Source: Corallococcus macrosporus
GTDB taxonomy: Bacteria > Myxococcota > Myxococcia > Myxococcales > Myxococcaceae
Assembly: GCF_017302985.1 (NCBI RefSeq)
Contig: NZ_JAFIMU010000002.1
Coordinates: 620,001 to 684,000 of the forward strand
Length of the DNA stretch: 64,000 bases
Direction of reading: 5' to 3'
A program made the position numbers and the translations under genes. The stretch's first letter is position 1, and every line of letters starts with the position of its first letter. Positions 35,101-40,517 of this stretch are shown piece by piece. The notes under the pieces are model-generated. The model ran no database searches and had not been told where the DNA came from. It worked only from the letters and a program-made list of their open reading frames with translations.

Positions 35101-37183
35101 CCTCCACCGACAGGTCGAACGACAGGCTGGCGAACTGGAGGACGCGGCTGCCCGGCCCGATGCCATACGCAGTGGCTTCATGTGCAACCAGGTTGCACAC
35201 GCCACGGTGTTCGATGGCGGTCCCCTTCGGAGTACCCGTGCTGCCCGACGTATAGAGCACGTACGCCAGATTCCGGGGCCCCACGCCGGAGGCCGGAGCC
35301 AGGACGCTCTCCCCCGCGAGCCCGTCCCGCTCCGCATCCAGACACAGCGCCCGCGAGCGCATCCCTTCCGGAAAGCGCTCCAGCAGCGGAGCCTGCGTCA
35401 CCAGTACACCCGCGCCGCTGTCCTCCAGCATGAAGGCCAGTCGCTCACGCGGCAGCAGCGGATCCACCGGCACCCAGGCGCCGCCCGCCTTGAGGATGCC
35501 CAGCAGCCCCACGGCGACGTCCAGCGAGCGCTCCACGCTCAAGGCCACCCGGGCCTCCGGTCCCACGCCCCGGCGCCGCAGCGCATGAGCGAGCTGGTTG
35601 GCCCGTGCATCCAGTTGCGCGTACGTGAGTGACCTTCCCTGGAACTGGACCGCCACGGCATCCGGCGTCCGCTGCACCTGCGCTTCGAAGAGCGAGTGCA
35701 GACACCGGTCCTCCGGGAAGGGCGCGGCGTTCCCGGCCCACTCGCGCTGGACCCGCATTGCCTCGGCGGCGTCCATCAGCGGCAGCTCGGACACGCGCAG
35801 GCCCGGATCCGCGACCACGCCCTCCAGCAGCGTGCGCAGGTGCGCGAGCAGCCGCTCGATGGAGCCGGGGTCGAAGAGGTCCGTGTTGTACTCCGCCGTG
35901 AGGCGCATGCCCTGCTGGGGCAGCTCCATGGCGATGAGCGACAGGTCCGTCTTGCTGGTGCGGCTGTCCACCGGCTGCGCGTCCAGCACGAGCCCCGGCA
36001 GTTGCAGCGGCGGCAGGGGCGCGTTCTGCAGCGTCAGCGCGACCTGGAAGAGCGGATTGACGCTCAGCTGGCGCTCCGGCTTCAGCGCGTCCACCAGCTT
36101 CTCGAAGGGCACGTCCTGGTGCGCGTAGGCCTCCAGCGTCGTCTCCTTCACGCGGGCGAGCAGCCCCCGGAACGACGGCTGCCCGGACAGGTCCGAGCGG
36201 AAGGCGAGGTAGTTCGTGAACAGGCCGATGAGCCCTTCCAGCTCCACGCGGCCACGGCCCGCCACGGAGGTGCCCACCACCACGTCCTGCTGGCCGCTGT
36301 AGCGCGACAGCAGCACCTGGAAGCCCGCCAGCAGCACGCCGAAGAGCGTGTTCCCCTCCGCGAGCGCCAGCGCCTTGAGGGACTCCACGAGCGGTACGGG
36401 CAGCATCGCGTTGATGCGCGCACCGCGTCCGGAGGGGACCGCGGGCCGGGGCCGGTCCGTGGGCAGCTCCAGCACCGCGTCCGGATCCAACCGCTCGCGC
36501 CACCAGCCCAGGTGCGACTCCAGCACCTCACCGCGCAGGGACTCCCGCTGCCAGGCGGCATAGTCGCCGTACTGCATGGGCAGCGGCGGCAGCGGTGAGG
36601 GCTTCCCTTCCGCGAGCGCCGGATACAGCGCGCTCAGCTCGCGCACCAGCACGCCCATGGACCAGCCGTCGGTGATGATGTGGTGCAGCTTGAGCAGCAG
36701 CACGTGCTCCAGCGCATCCAGCCGGTACAGCACGGTGACCAGCAGCGGTCCCTTCTCCAGGTCGAACGGCTGGCGCGCCTCGTCCGTGAGCAGGCGCTGC
36801 AACTCGGCCTCCCGCGCGGAGGCGGGCAGCGACTGGAGGTCCACCACGGGCAGCGCCAGGTCCAGCGTCGGCGCGATGTGCTGCAGGGGCCGTCCGTCCT
36901 GCTCGATGAAGGTGGTGCGCAGCGGCGCGTGACGCTTCACCAGCGCCTGGAGGCTGGCGCGCAGCACGGCCACGTCGAGCACGCCGGAGAACCGCACGCG
37001 GACCGGGATGTTGAAGGCCGCGCTGCCCGGGCTCAGCCGGTCCTGGAACCACATGCGTTCCTGGCTGAAGGACACCGGCGCATGCGTGGGCCGGACTTTG
37101 GTGCGCAGCAGCTCCGCCAGACGCGCGCGCTTCTGCTCCGGCGTCAACCCCGCGCCGTTACCTTCCGTCTCAAATGTCCCCAT
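23120..37183 (-). CDS. Four-adenylation-domain nonribosomal peptide synthetase with terminal thioesterase
   Basis: This 4687-residue enzyme reads C1-A1-PCP1-A2-PCP2-C3-(A stub)-C4-A4-PCP4-C5-A5-PCP5-TE. C motifs are H167HIITDG, H1938HVISDA (G to A), H2457HIVSDG and H3509HIVSDG. PCP serines are S1030, S1748, S3316 and S4374. The TE has S4504 in GWSFGG and H4664. By alignment to GrsA the ten-residue codes are: A1 DLESIGTVMK (unclear, some likeness to Lys codes), A2 and A5 DALWLGGVFK (Val-like), A4 DLFNNALTYK (Ala). An N-terminal C domain suggests acylation or input from a partner. No epimerisation or methylation domain is seen. The start is ATG 37183 with no clear SD. No MbtH, PPTase or exporter lies near it. 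Confidence 0.95.
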   Translation of the reverse strand: MGTFETEGNGAGLTPEQKRARLAELLRTKVRPTHAPVSFSQERMWFQDRLSPGSAAFNIPVRVRFSGVLDVAVLRASLQALVKRHAPLRTTFIEQDGRPLQHIAPTLDLALPVVDLQSLPASAREAELQRLLTDEARQPFDLEKGPLLVTVLYRLDALEHVLLLKLHHIITDGWSMGVLVRELSALYPALAEGKPSPLPPLPMQYGDYAAWQRESLRGEVLESHLGWWRERLDPDAVLELPTDRPRPAVPSGRGARINAMLPVPLVESLKALALAEGNTLFGVLLAGFQVLLSRYSGQQDVVVGTSVAGRGRVELEGLIGLFTNYLAFRSDLSGQPSFRGLLARVKETTLEAYAHQDVPFEKLVDALKPERQLSVNPLFQVALTLQNAPLPPLQLPGLVLDAQPVDSRTSKTDLSLIAMELPQQGMRLTAEYNTDLFDPGSIERLLAHLRTLLEGVVADPGLRVSELPLMDAAEAMRVQREWAGNAAPFPEDRCLHSLFEAQVQRTPDAVAVQFQGRSLTYAQLDARANQLAHALRRRGVGPEARVALSVERSLDVAVGLLGILKAGGAWVPVDPLLPRERLAFMLEDSGAGVLVTQAPLLERFPEGMRSRALCLDAERDGLAGESVLAPASGVGPRNLAYVLYTSGSTGTPKGTAIEHRGVCNLVAHEATAYGIGPGSRVLQFASLSFDLSVEEIFTTLCSGATLVLAPLEDLMPGEPLRKLLRDEALTVISLTPATLAATAPEGLPALRTVISGGEALPPEVVARWAPGRTFVNTYGPTEATVMATLTECTADGRVPSIGRPLANVRVYVLDARGGLVPVGVKGELHLGGVGVARGYAGRPALTAERFVPDAFSGEAGARLYRTGDVVRWREDGTLEFVGRADAQVKVRGFRIELGEVEAALAKLSPVRDAVVLAREDGPAGKRLVGYVVLRDGVTAQGSELRAALKDALPEYMVPSAVVVLPALPLTTNGKVDRKALPAPDLAGSDPREYVAPRTPTEQRLAGLWQELLGVTRVGANDHFFDLGGHSLLATQALSRIRQTFSVELPLRRLFESPSLEAVARLIDEALAGKGQPVPAPRKSQESRTRAVPTVPLEDVAREWKEQPRDPVAPFTAELRQRVLVEWNATESEYPRGATLPEVFARVVARFPEKVAVEFGDARLTYRQLEERANQLAWHLRSLGVDTDSRVAVALERSLELVVSLVAILKAGAAYVPLDPAYPQARLTAMVEDARPHVLLTSRALLPKLPHGLESALPRTAAAQAHVAGEKTLPMALVTTAQDRAPRDGMQPVVLGSTAHDRVPDEKTLTVAALAPTEKSRVLDEGMLPVVLEEVALDALPVHAPPSSALPLSLAYIDFTSGSTGRPKGVGTPHRAVLRTLFGVDYARFGPDETLLLMAPLAFDASTLEVWGALLHGAKLAVFPPHPPTDPHELERVLVRHGVTTLWLTSGLFTQVVDSHLLALRSLRQVLTGGDVVSAPHVRKVLDQLGVPVTGGYGPTETTVFATSHRFTQASQVGTAVPLGRPLGNTQVYVLDDSGQPVPPGVQGELYVGGEGLARGYVGQPSLTAERFVPNPFSSTPGARLYRTGDLGRWRDDGVLEFLGRADAQVKVRGFRIELAEIEAALLAHSDVREAVVVAREDVPGDKRLVAYVVAPASLDVAELRAFLKQRLPDYMVPSVLGRLDALPLTSNGKVDRKALPHPSTFQTRARTRPPRTDTEKRIATLWEEVLQSGTVGAEDHFFELGGSSLSATQVLSRIRRTFQAELSIADFFAAPTVEAIARRLESQGPVRPALSVPALKPVPRDGDLPLSFAQQRLWFFSKLEPESTAYNLPFVMRLEGALDVPALARALRDLLQRHESLRTTFREHASGAVQVIAPAASLPASWMDLSALPDAEHVLGSVLDDEARQVFDLEAGPLWRVLLVRMSARHHLLLLTMHHVISDAWSMGVLLQELTTLYAAHVEGRTAQLKPLPVQYADFSVWQRGWLRDEALEAQLGWWRAQLQGAPKALELPTDRPRPAVQTFRGAVVPFLFPRELSDAMQALCRSEGVTPSMVVLATFQVLLSRYSGQEDITVGSPIAGRHHAELEGLIGFFVNTLVLRTKLDGDPTFRELLSRVRDVALGAYAHQDVPFEKLVEAVRPERVAGRTPLFQVMLAYQNAPMPETLTTGLRLHPLEPRGGTAKFDLTLALNDTATGLKGLLEYNTDLFDPATASRMVSHLRTLLASAVHAPEHRLSALPMLTLEERELLSRTWSEPGATTAEDASLHGLIEAQARLHPDLIAFGHGGTRLTWAEAHRRAREVLRALRGRGVVALPPPPPLVPVARTGPLPLSFSQQRLWLVDQLEPGSAAYNLFLALRVEGALDVGALERSFASLIARHESLRTVFVSRDGEPVQVILPTLPFALETVDLGAVPDEVVKQRLQEEALRPFDLERGPLLRAALLRLDARTHVLWLNMHHIVSDGWSMGVLVRELSALYGAHVSGQPSPLPPLPVQYVDYAAWQRAWLKDEVLEHHLAYWRRQLAGVPPLLELPTDKPRPRIQSQRGAQVPVHLSGALTEALQALCQREGATLFMGLVSAWQVLLSRYSGQEDIPLGSPIAGRTREDTEGLIGFFVNTLVLRTHVDAKASFRALLGQVRATTLAAYEHQEAPFEKLVEELQPRRSLSHSPLFQVLLAIQNAPALSQSVGSAPLRLLPLEQAEQTTQFDLTLSLARTPQGLQGALSYRTDLFEASTAARMVEHLRTLLEAAVAKPDEAVGRLPMLTADERHQLLVTWNQTQAEYPRDATIPSLFEAQARRMPDAVAVVSGSQRLTYRELDARANQLAHRLRKLGVGPESRVGLCVERTVDVVVGTLGILKAGGAYVPLDSRYPKDRLGWLLEDANSPALVAHSHLLVSLPAFTAQAVCLDRGADLEHEPATAPPARVHPENVAYLIYTSGSTGRPKGVSVTHRNAVAFLAWATETFTEEETQAVLAATSLNFDLSVFELFAPLVRGGSVVVVRDALSLAEAKPEAEVTLINTVPSAMAQLVKMGAVPPSVRVVNLAGEALPETLAKEVYAIPTVRKLYNLYGPSEDTTYSTASRVGRDEVPNIGRPLTNTRAYVLDANLQPVPIGVAGELYLAGEGQARGYLSRPELTAERFVPELHGPSGSRMYRTGDRVRYRADGVLEYLGRVDFQVKVRGFRIELGEVESALRQHAAVKDAVVVAKGEGEERRLVAYVAPKSGASVETKALKTDLRQRLPEYMVPGTVVVLDALPLNANGKVDRKALPEPEAPTSGGTYEAPRTETEARLAAIWAQVLRVPRVGVRDDFFALGGHSLLATQVVSRVRTETGAELPLRALFEAPSVESLAARVEAALLDRQAVPRPPLVAVARTGPLPLSFAQQRLWFLDRLQPGSVHYNIPAALRLDGPLDTEALVRGLRELVHRHEALRTTFHAREDGEPVQHPHAQAELTVSRVDLRSLPAADQDAEVRRLALEEALRPFDLTRAPLMRSSLLRLSEQRHVLLVTLHHIVSDGWSNRVLVEELGALYAAFSRGQPSSLPPLALQYADFAAWQRDWLKGEVLEQQVGWWKRQLAGAPQALELPTDKPRPSVQTYQGAQVPVRLSGESSRRLKALCQQEAATPFMALLALWQVLLSCYSGQEDFAVGSPIAGREHGELEGLVGFFVNTLVLRARVDRRGSFRQLLRRVKETALGAYAHQDLPFERLVEELKPARDSSRSPLFQVLFTLRDSDSPRALRTDELKLHPLDVEDTTAKFDLELSLAESPEGFTGTLGYNTALFEPRTAARMAEHFRMLAEGLVARPEASLDSVSLLTSAERQQVLVDWSTNASEFPRDATLPEVFARVVARFPEKVAVEFGDARLTYRQLEERANQLAWHLRSLGVGTDSRVAVALERSLELVVSLVAILKAGAAYVPLDPAYPHERLTAMVEVTRPRVLLTSRALLPKLPHEGALPVVLEEVSLGAMPMHAPPSSAQPLSLAYIDFTSGSTGRPKGVGTPHAAVLRTLFGVDYARFGPDETLLLMAPLAFDASTLEVWGALLHGAKLAVFPPHPPTDPHELERVLVRHGVTTLWLTSGLFTQVVDSHLPALRSLRQVLTGGDVVSAPHVRKVLEQLGVPVTGGYGPTETTVFATSHRFTQASQVGTAVPLGRPLGNTQVYVLDDSGQPVPPGVQGELYVGGEGLARGYVGQPSLTAERFVPHPFSSTPGARLYRTGDLGRWREDGVLEFLGRADAQVKVRGFRIELAEIEAALLAHSDVREAIVMAREDVPGDKRLTAYVVAPASLDVAELRAFLKQRLPDYMVPSTVSRLDALPLTANGKVDRKALPAPYSPASDGAYVAPRTSLEEQLARSFAEVLRVPRVSVTDSFFDLGGHSLLALRLVAAIREHTGQVLPMAALFQHSTVEQLAHRMRQEATALPPNLVRLDAGTSSARPLFLVHGGGGSVLGYTELIRQLGHDRPVYGLSASGLDGGALPPASIEAMARDYLSQVRAVQPHGPYLLGGWSFGGLVALEMARQLQHTGEQVELLALMDSTVPTPQPRPAADPLGMLALFARTLGLPWQELSLDLDRLRRLEGRGQLAYVLEQLRSSPAKDLGLGLDLDGAARLFDLHSRLYDAQRGYVPGGGYSGPTLLFRAATAPTASGEPDWSTWLTGPVTRYEVPGDHYTMLSAPNASTVAERLLHHLRAL
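24207..25679 (-). repeat. Near-identical A-domain copy (A5) within the NRPS
   Basis: This stretch coding most of A5 matches 32085-33776 (A2) almost base for base, with only scattered differences. The offset is 7878 at the 3' side and 8097 at the 5' side because A2 carries an extra 219 bases. Recent duplication or gene conversion is the simplest reading. Confidence 0.85.
30240..30390 (-). other. Remnant of an A domain between tandem C domains
   Basis: About 50 residues (roughly 2264-2313) read as the first part of an A domain: SLHGLIEAQARLHPDLIAFG, then TRLTWAEAHRRAREVLRALR. They break off into a Pro run and join the start of C4 (TGPLPLSFSQQRLW). The rest of the A domain and its PCP are missing, leaving C3 without an acceptor module. 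Confidence 0.8.
32085..33776 (-). repeat. Near-identical A-domain copy (A2) within the NRPS
   Basis: This is the partner of 24207-25679. The match begins abruptly at the ATLPEVFARVV segment just after the place where a C domain should end, and runs to the end of the A domain. It includes the substrate-pocket residues, so both domains should load the same amino acid. Confidence 0.85.
33215..33433 (-). repeat. 73-residue insertion with internal repeats in A2
   Basis: Relative to A5, A2 has 219 extra bases before the TSGSTG motif. The extra peptide contains two related units (EKTLPMALVTTAQDRAP and DEKTLTVAALAP), and GMQPVVL and GMLPVVLEE echo the native ALPVVLEEV. It keeps the frame and lies in a surface loop by position. 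Confidence 0.75.
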
Positions 37184-37365
37184 GTTTTTGAGAATAACCC
37201 GTCAGCAACGGGGGCTGGGTGAAACCCGGCCTCGGCGTTATTCCCGGTTATTTCGACGCGGCGCACCCGGCAGGATGCGCCATGAAACAAGGTGACGAGG
37301 TCTCGAAACGGGGCATTTTGCCCCGGCCCTCCAGCCACCCTGCACAAAAACAAAGGCAGTGATTT
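37184..37365 (-). promoter_or_regulatory. Upstream region of the NRPS gene with repeated GTTATT boxes
   Basis: Between the ompA-type gene and the NRPS start lie two direct GTTATT boxes 10 bases apart (37237-37242 and 37247-37252) and one inverted copy at 37193-37198. An inverted repeat CGGGGC/GCCCCG (37309-37325) is also present. These could bind a regulator, but I cannot name a promoter with confidence. Confidence 0.35.
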
Positions 37366-37392
37366 GGGACGGCCCGTGCACCGGGCCGTCCC
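37366..37392 (-). terminator. Terminator of the OmpA/TSP3 gene
   Basis: A perfect 11-bp stem (GGGACGGCCCG at 37366-37376 with 37382-37392) has a 5-base loop. It lies just after the stop at 37404 on the minus strand. It is followed, in that direction, by AAATC and then a T-rich tract. It separates ompA transcription from the NRPS. Confidence 0.8.
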
Positions 37393-37403
37393 AACGGACC
37401 GCG

Positions 37404-39275
37404 TTACTTCTTGCCGGCCGGCTTGCCCGTGTCCGGCGGCGGCGCACCCGGTCCGGGCACGGGCTCGGTGCCGGGCGGCGGCGGCTGGCCATTGGGCACG
37501 ATGGTCTCCTTCGGGCCGGTTTCGATCTCCGACTTCACCAGCTTGAAGTCCACGCGCCGGTTCTTCGCGCGGCCCAGGGCCGTGTCGTTGGTGGCGATGG
37601 GCCGGTCGAAGCCGAAGCCCTGCGACGTGAGGCGCTTGCGGTCGATGCCCTTCTTCACCAGGTAGTCGAGCACCGACTTCGCGCGGCGGTTGGACAGGTC
37701 CACGTTGAGCTGGCGCGAGCCCTTGTTGTCCGTGTGCCCTTCAATCTGCACCGGCCCCAGCGTGGGGTTCTTCGCCAGCACCGTCGCCACCTCGTCCAGC
37801 AGCGGGTACGACTGCTTCTGGATGACCGCGGATCCGGTCTCGAACAGGATGTTGCCCTTGATGCGGATGCGGTCCGACTCCACGACCACGTAGGGCGGAG
37901 CGTCGTACGGGCAGCCGTTGTTCTCCGGCGGGCCGGCCACGTCGGGGCAGTCGTCCTCGCCGTCGGGAATCTCGTCGAAGTCCGTGTCCGGGCAGCCGTC
38001 GAAGTCCTTCGGGCCGGGCACCGTGGGGCACTTGTCCAGCCGGTCGACGATGCCGTCGCCGTCGGTGTCCTTGTCCGGCTCCGGCGGGCAGCCCTTGGTC
38101 TCCTGCGGGCCGGCCTTGCTGGGGCACGCGTCGTCGCCGTCGGCGATGCCGTCGCCGTCGTTGTCCGGATCCGGGCAGCCGTCCTCGTCGCCGAAGTCGT
38201 CCTTGTCCTCGGGCTGCGTCGGGCAGCGGTCGCGCACGTCGGGCACGCCGTCGCCGTCCGAGTCCGGGCCCTCGTCCTTGAAGGTCTTGTCGTAGCGCAC
38301 GGCGAGCATGACCCGCAGGGCCTCGCGGCCGTAGCCGGTGGTGGCGTTGAGGCCGCGGCCCACGTCCAGCTCCACGCCCCAGTCGCCCCACACCTTCGCG
38401 CGAGCGCCCACCAGCAGCTCCCACGGCGTCTTGAGCGAGGCCGCCTGGTCGAAGTTGAAGGGGCGTGCCAGCGGCGTGCGCAGGTGCATTTCCGCGGTGG
38501 CCTTCACCTCGCGCAGCCGGCTGATGTCCGGCAGGTCCACGATGCCGCCCGCGCCCAGCGTCAGTTCGTCGTCCACGCGCAGGTTGAGGTACTGCGCCGC
38601 GGGGCGCAGCAGCACGCCCGCGTTGCCCAGCACGCGCACGGGCCCCAGCTTCTTCTCGATGGCCAGACGCGGGGCGAACACCACGCCGCGCTCACCCGTG
38701 AAGCTCTGCGCGCTGCCGGTGGGCAGCCGCACCTCCGTCACCACCGCGAGCCCCAGCGGGAAGCGGTCCGGGTTCAGCAGGCTCACGCGCGGCAGCAGGC
38801 GGATGTCGCCCATCGTGGTGCCGCTTACGCCCGCGGCGCCGGGGAAGTCCGGCGAGTTCAGCGCCTCGCCCAGCAGCGAGAAGTTGTCGCCCTGGATGAG
38901 GGTGACGGGCAGGTCCACGCCCAGCTCCAACCGCTCCAGCAACTGGTAGGAGAACAGCAGGTGCGCGTCCAGCCGGTAGGGAATCAGGTCCCCCAGCTTC
39001 TCGTCGCCCAGCTTCAGGGCGAGGATGCGCCAGTTGAAGTCCAGCAGCAGCGCGCCCCGGTAGCTGCCCACCGGTTCCACGGTGGCGCCTTCCAATCCGA
39101 TGCCGCTGGACTGCGCGGCCGTCGGTTTCACCGGGACGGCGTCGAAGCCTCGGGAGAAGGGGTCGGGCTGAGCGTGGGCCGCTGCCGTGGTGAGCAGCAG
39201 GCCCAGGACCGCGAGTCGCAGGGCCGCGCTGCACGCGGACCGGCTCCACGAAGGTACGGAGTCGGGGCATTGCAT
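37404..39275 (-). CDS. OmpA-family outer-membrane protein with thrombospondin type-3 repeats
   Basis: From the ATG at 39275 the protein is 623 residues. A signal peptide (LAVLGLLLTTAAAHAQ) is followed by a beta-rich N-terminal half of about 300 residues, probably a barrel. Then come about five calcium-binding TSP3 repeats of the type DSDGDGVPDVRDRCP, and an OmpA peptidoglycan-binding domain. The last has ILFETGSAVI, IEGHTDNKGS and LSNRRAKSVLDYL. A Pro/Gly-rich tail ends the protein. It should tether the outer membrane to peptidoglycan. A GTG at 39296 is a less likely start. Confidence 0.93.
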   Translation of the reverse strand: MQCPDSVPSWSRSACSAALRLAVLGLLLTTAAAHAQPDPFSRGFDAVPVKPTAAQSSGIGLEGATVEPVGSYRGALLLDFNWRILALKLGDEKLGDLIPYRLDAHLLFSYQLLERLELGVDLPVTLIQGDNFSLLGEALNSPDFPGAAGVSGTTMGDIRLLPRVSLLNPDRFPLGLAVVTEVRLPTGSAQSFTGERGVVFAPRLAIEKKLGPVRVLGNAGVLLRPAAQYLNLRVDDELTLGAGGIVDLPDISRLREVKATAEMHLRTPLARPFNFDQAASLKTPWELLVGARAKVWGDWGVELDVGRGLNATTGYGREALRVMLAVRYDKTFKDEGPDSDGDGVPDVRDRCPTQPEDKDDFGDEDGCPDPDNDGDGIADGDDACPSKAGPQETKGCPPEPDKDTDGDGIVDRLDKCPTVPGPKDFDGCPDTDFDEIPDGEDDCPDVAGPPENNGCPYDAPPYVVVESDRIRIKGNILFETGSAVIQKQSYPLLDEVATVLAKNPTLGPVQIEGHTDNKGSRQLNVDLSNRRAKSVLDYLVKKGIDRKRLTSQGFGFDRPIATNDTALGRAKNRRVDFKLVKSEIETGPKETIVPNGQPPPPGTEPVPGPGAPPPDTGKPAGKK

Positions 39276-39473
39276 ACCGAGGCTCTTACCACCCACCCAC
39301 TCTCGCCGGAAGAAAACCCACCCCCCGGCGTGCGAGCTACAGCCTCATGCCATTTCTACAAATCCCGGGCGTGAGCGGATCCGCGCCACACCCTGTCGGT
39401 TGGGACACACTTCCTGGAGGACCACCGGTTTCCGAGCGCGCGTGACGCCGCACGAGCAGCGAGAAGAAGGGCC

Positions 39474-40496
39474 ATGAACCGGTGGCTCCTGTGGGGTTGT
39501 GTCCTGGTGGCGGGCTGCGGCGCGCGCGAGGCGAACGTGCGGCGCGAAGCCCCGCCCGCGGTGGTGGGCGTGCCCGCCAACACGGTCGTCTTCGAGGGAA
39601 GCTGTGACGCGTCCGGCGCGGTGGAGCTGGGCCACGGCCTGTTCGTCGTGGCGGACGACGAGGACAACATCCTGCGCGTCTACGATGCGAGGAAGGGCGG
39701 ACGTCCGCTGCGCACGGTGGACCTGACGCCGTCGCTGGAGCTGCCGGTGAAGAAGAAGCCACCGGAGACGGACATCGAGGCGGGCTCGCGGCTGGGCAAC
39801 CTGGCCTTCTGGCTCACGTCGCACGGCCGCAACAGCTCCGGCAAGAAGCAGCCCGCGCGCCTGCGCTTCTTCGCCACGGGCGTGGAGGATCCGGAGCACG
39901 TCCAGCTCGTGGGCCAGCCGTACACGCAGCTGCTGGAGGACCTGCTCGCCGACCCGAGGCTCGCGCCGTATGGGCTCGCGAAGGCGGAGCCGCTGCCGCC
40001 CAAGGAGCCCGGCGGGCTCAACATCGAAGGCATGACGGCGATGCTCGACGCGCCCGGGATGCTGATTGGCTTTCGCAGCCCGCTGACGGAGGGCAAGGCG
40101 CTGGTGGTGCCGCTGCTGAACCCGGAGGCGGTGGTGCGTGACGGAGCCTCCGCGCGCTTCGGACCGCCCCGGCTGCTGGACCTGGGCGGGTTGGGCATCC
40201 GCTCGCTGTCGTCGTGGCGGGGGCGCTACCTCATCATCGCGGGGGCCACGTCCTCCGAGGCGAAGTCGCGGCTCTTCACCTGGAAGGGCGGAGACGACGC
40301 GCCGGCGGAGGTGACGGCGGTGGACCTGTCGGGCGTGAACCCGGAGGCGTTCTTCACGCCGGACACGTCCGGCGACATCCTGCTGCTCAGCGACGACGGC
40401 ACCGTGCAGGTGGAGGGCGTGGAGTGCAAGCGCCAGAAGGATCCGGCGCTCAAGCGCTTCCGCGGCGTGTGGACGGCGTTGCCGGAAAGCCCCTGA
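39474..40496 (+). CDS. DUF3616-type lipoprotein
   Basis: The 340-residue protein has a lipoprotein signal (MNRWLLWGCVLVAGCG). The mature part opens with CDASGAVELGHGLFVVADDEDNILRVYD-like sequence, the typical first blade of DUF3616 beta-propeller proteins. Later repeats include GGLNIEGMTAM and LLLSDDGTVQVEG. Function is unknown; the fold resembles phytase-like or esterase-like propellers. GAAGAAGG lies just before the ATG. It is divergent from the OmpA/TSP3 gene. Confidence 0.8.
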   Translation: MNRWLLWGCVLVAGCGAREANVRREAPPAVVGVPANTVVFEGSCDASGAVELGHGLFVVADDEDNILRVYDARKGGRPLRTVDLTPSLELPVKKKPPETDIEAGSRLGNLAFWLTSHGRNSSGKKQPARLRFFATGVEDPEHVQLVGQPYTQLLEDLLADPRLAPYGLAKAEPLPPKEPGGLNIEGMTAMLDAPGMLIGFRSPLTEGKALVVPLLNPEAVVRDGASARFGPPRLLDLGGLGIRSLSSWRGRYLIIAGATSSEAKSRLFTWKGGDDAPAEVTAVDLSGVNPEAFFTPDTSGDILLLSDDGTVQVEGVECKRQKDPALKRFRGVWTALPESP

Positions 40497-40517
40497 GCGC
40501 CGGAAGGAGCGCGGACC

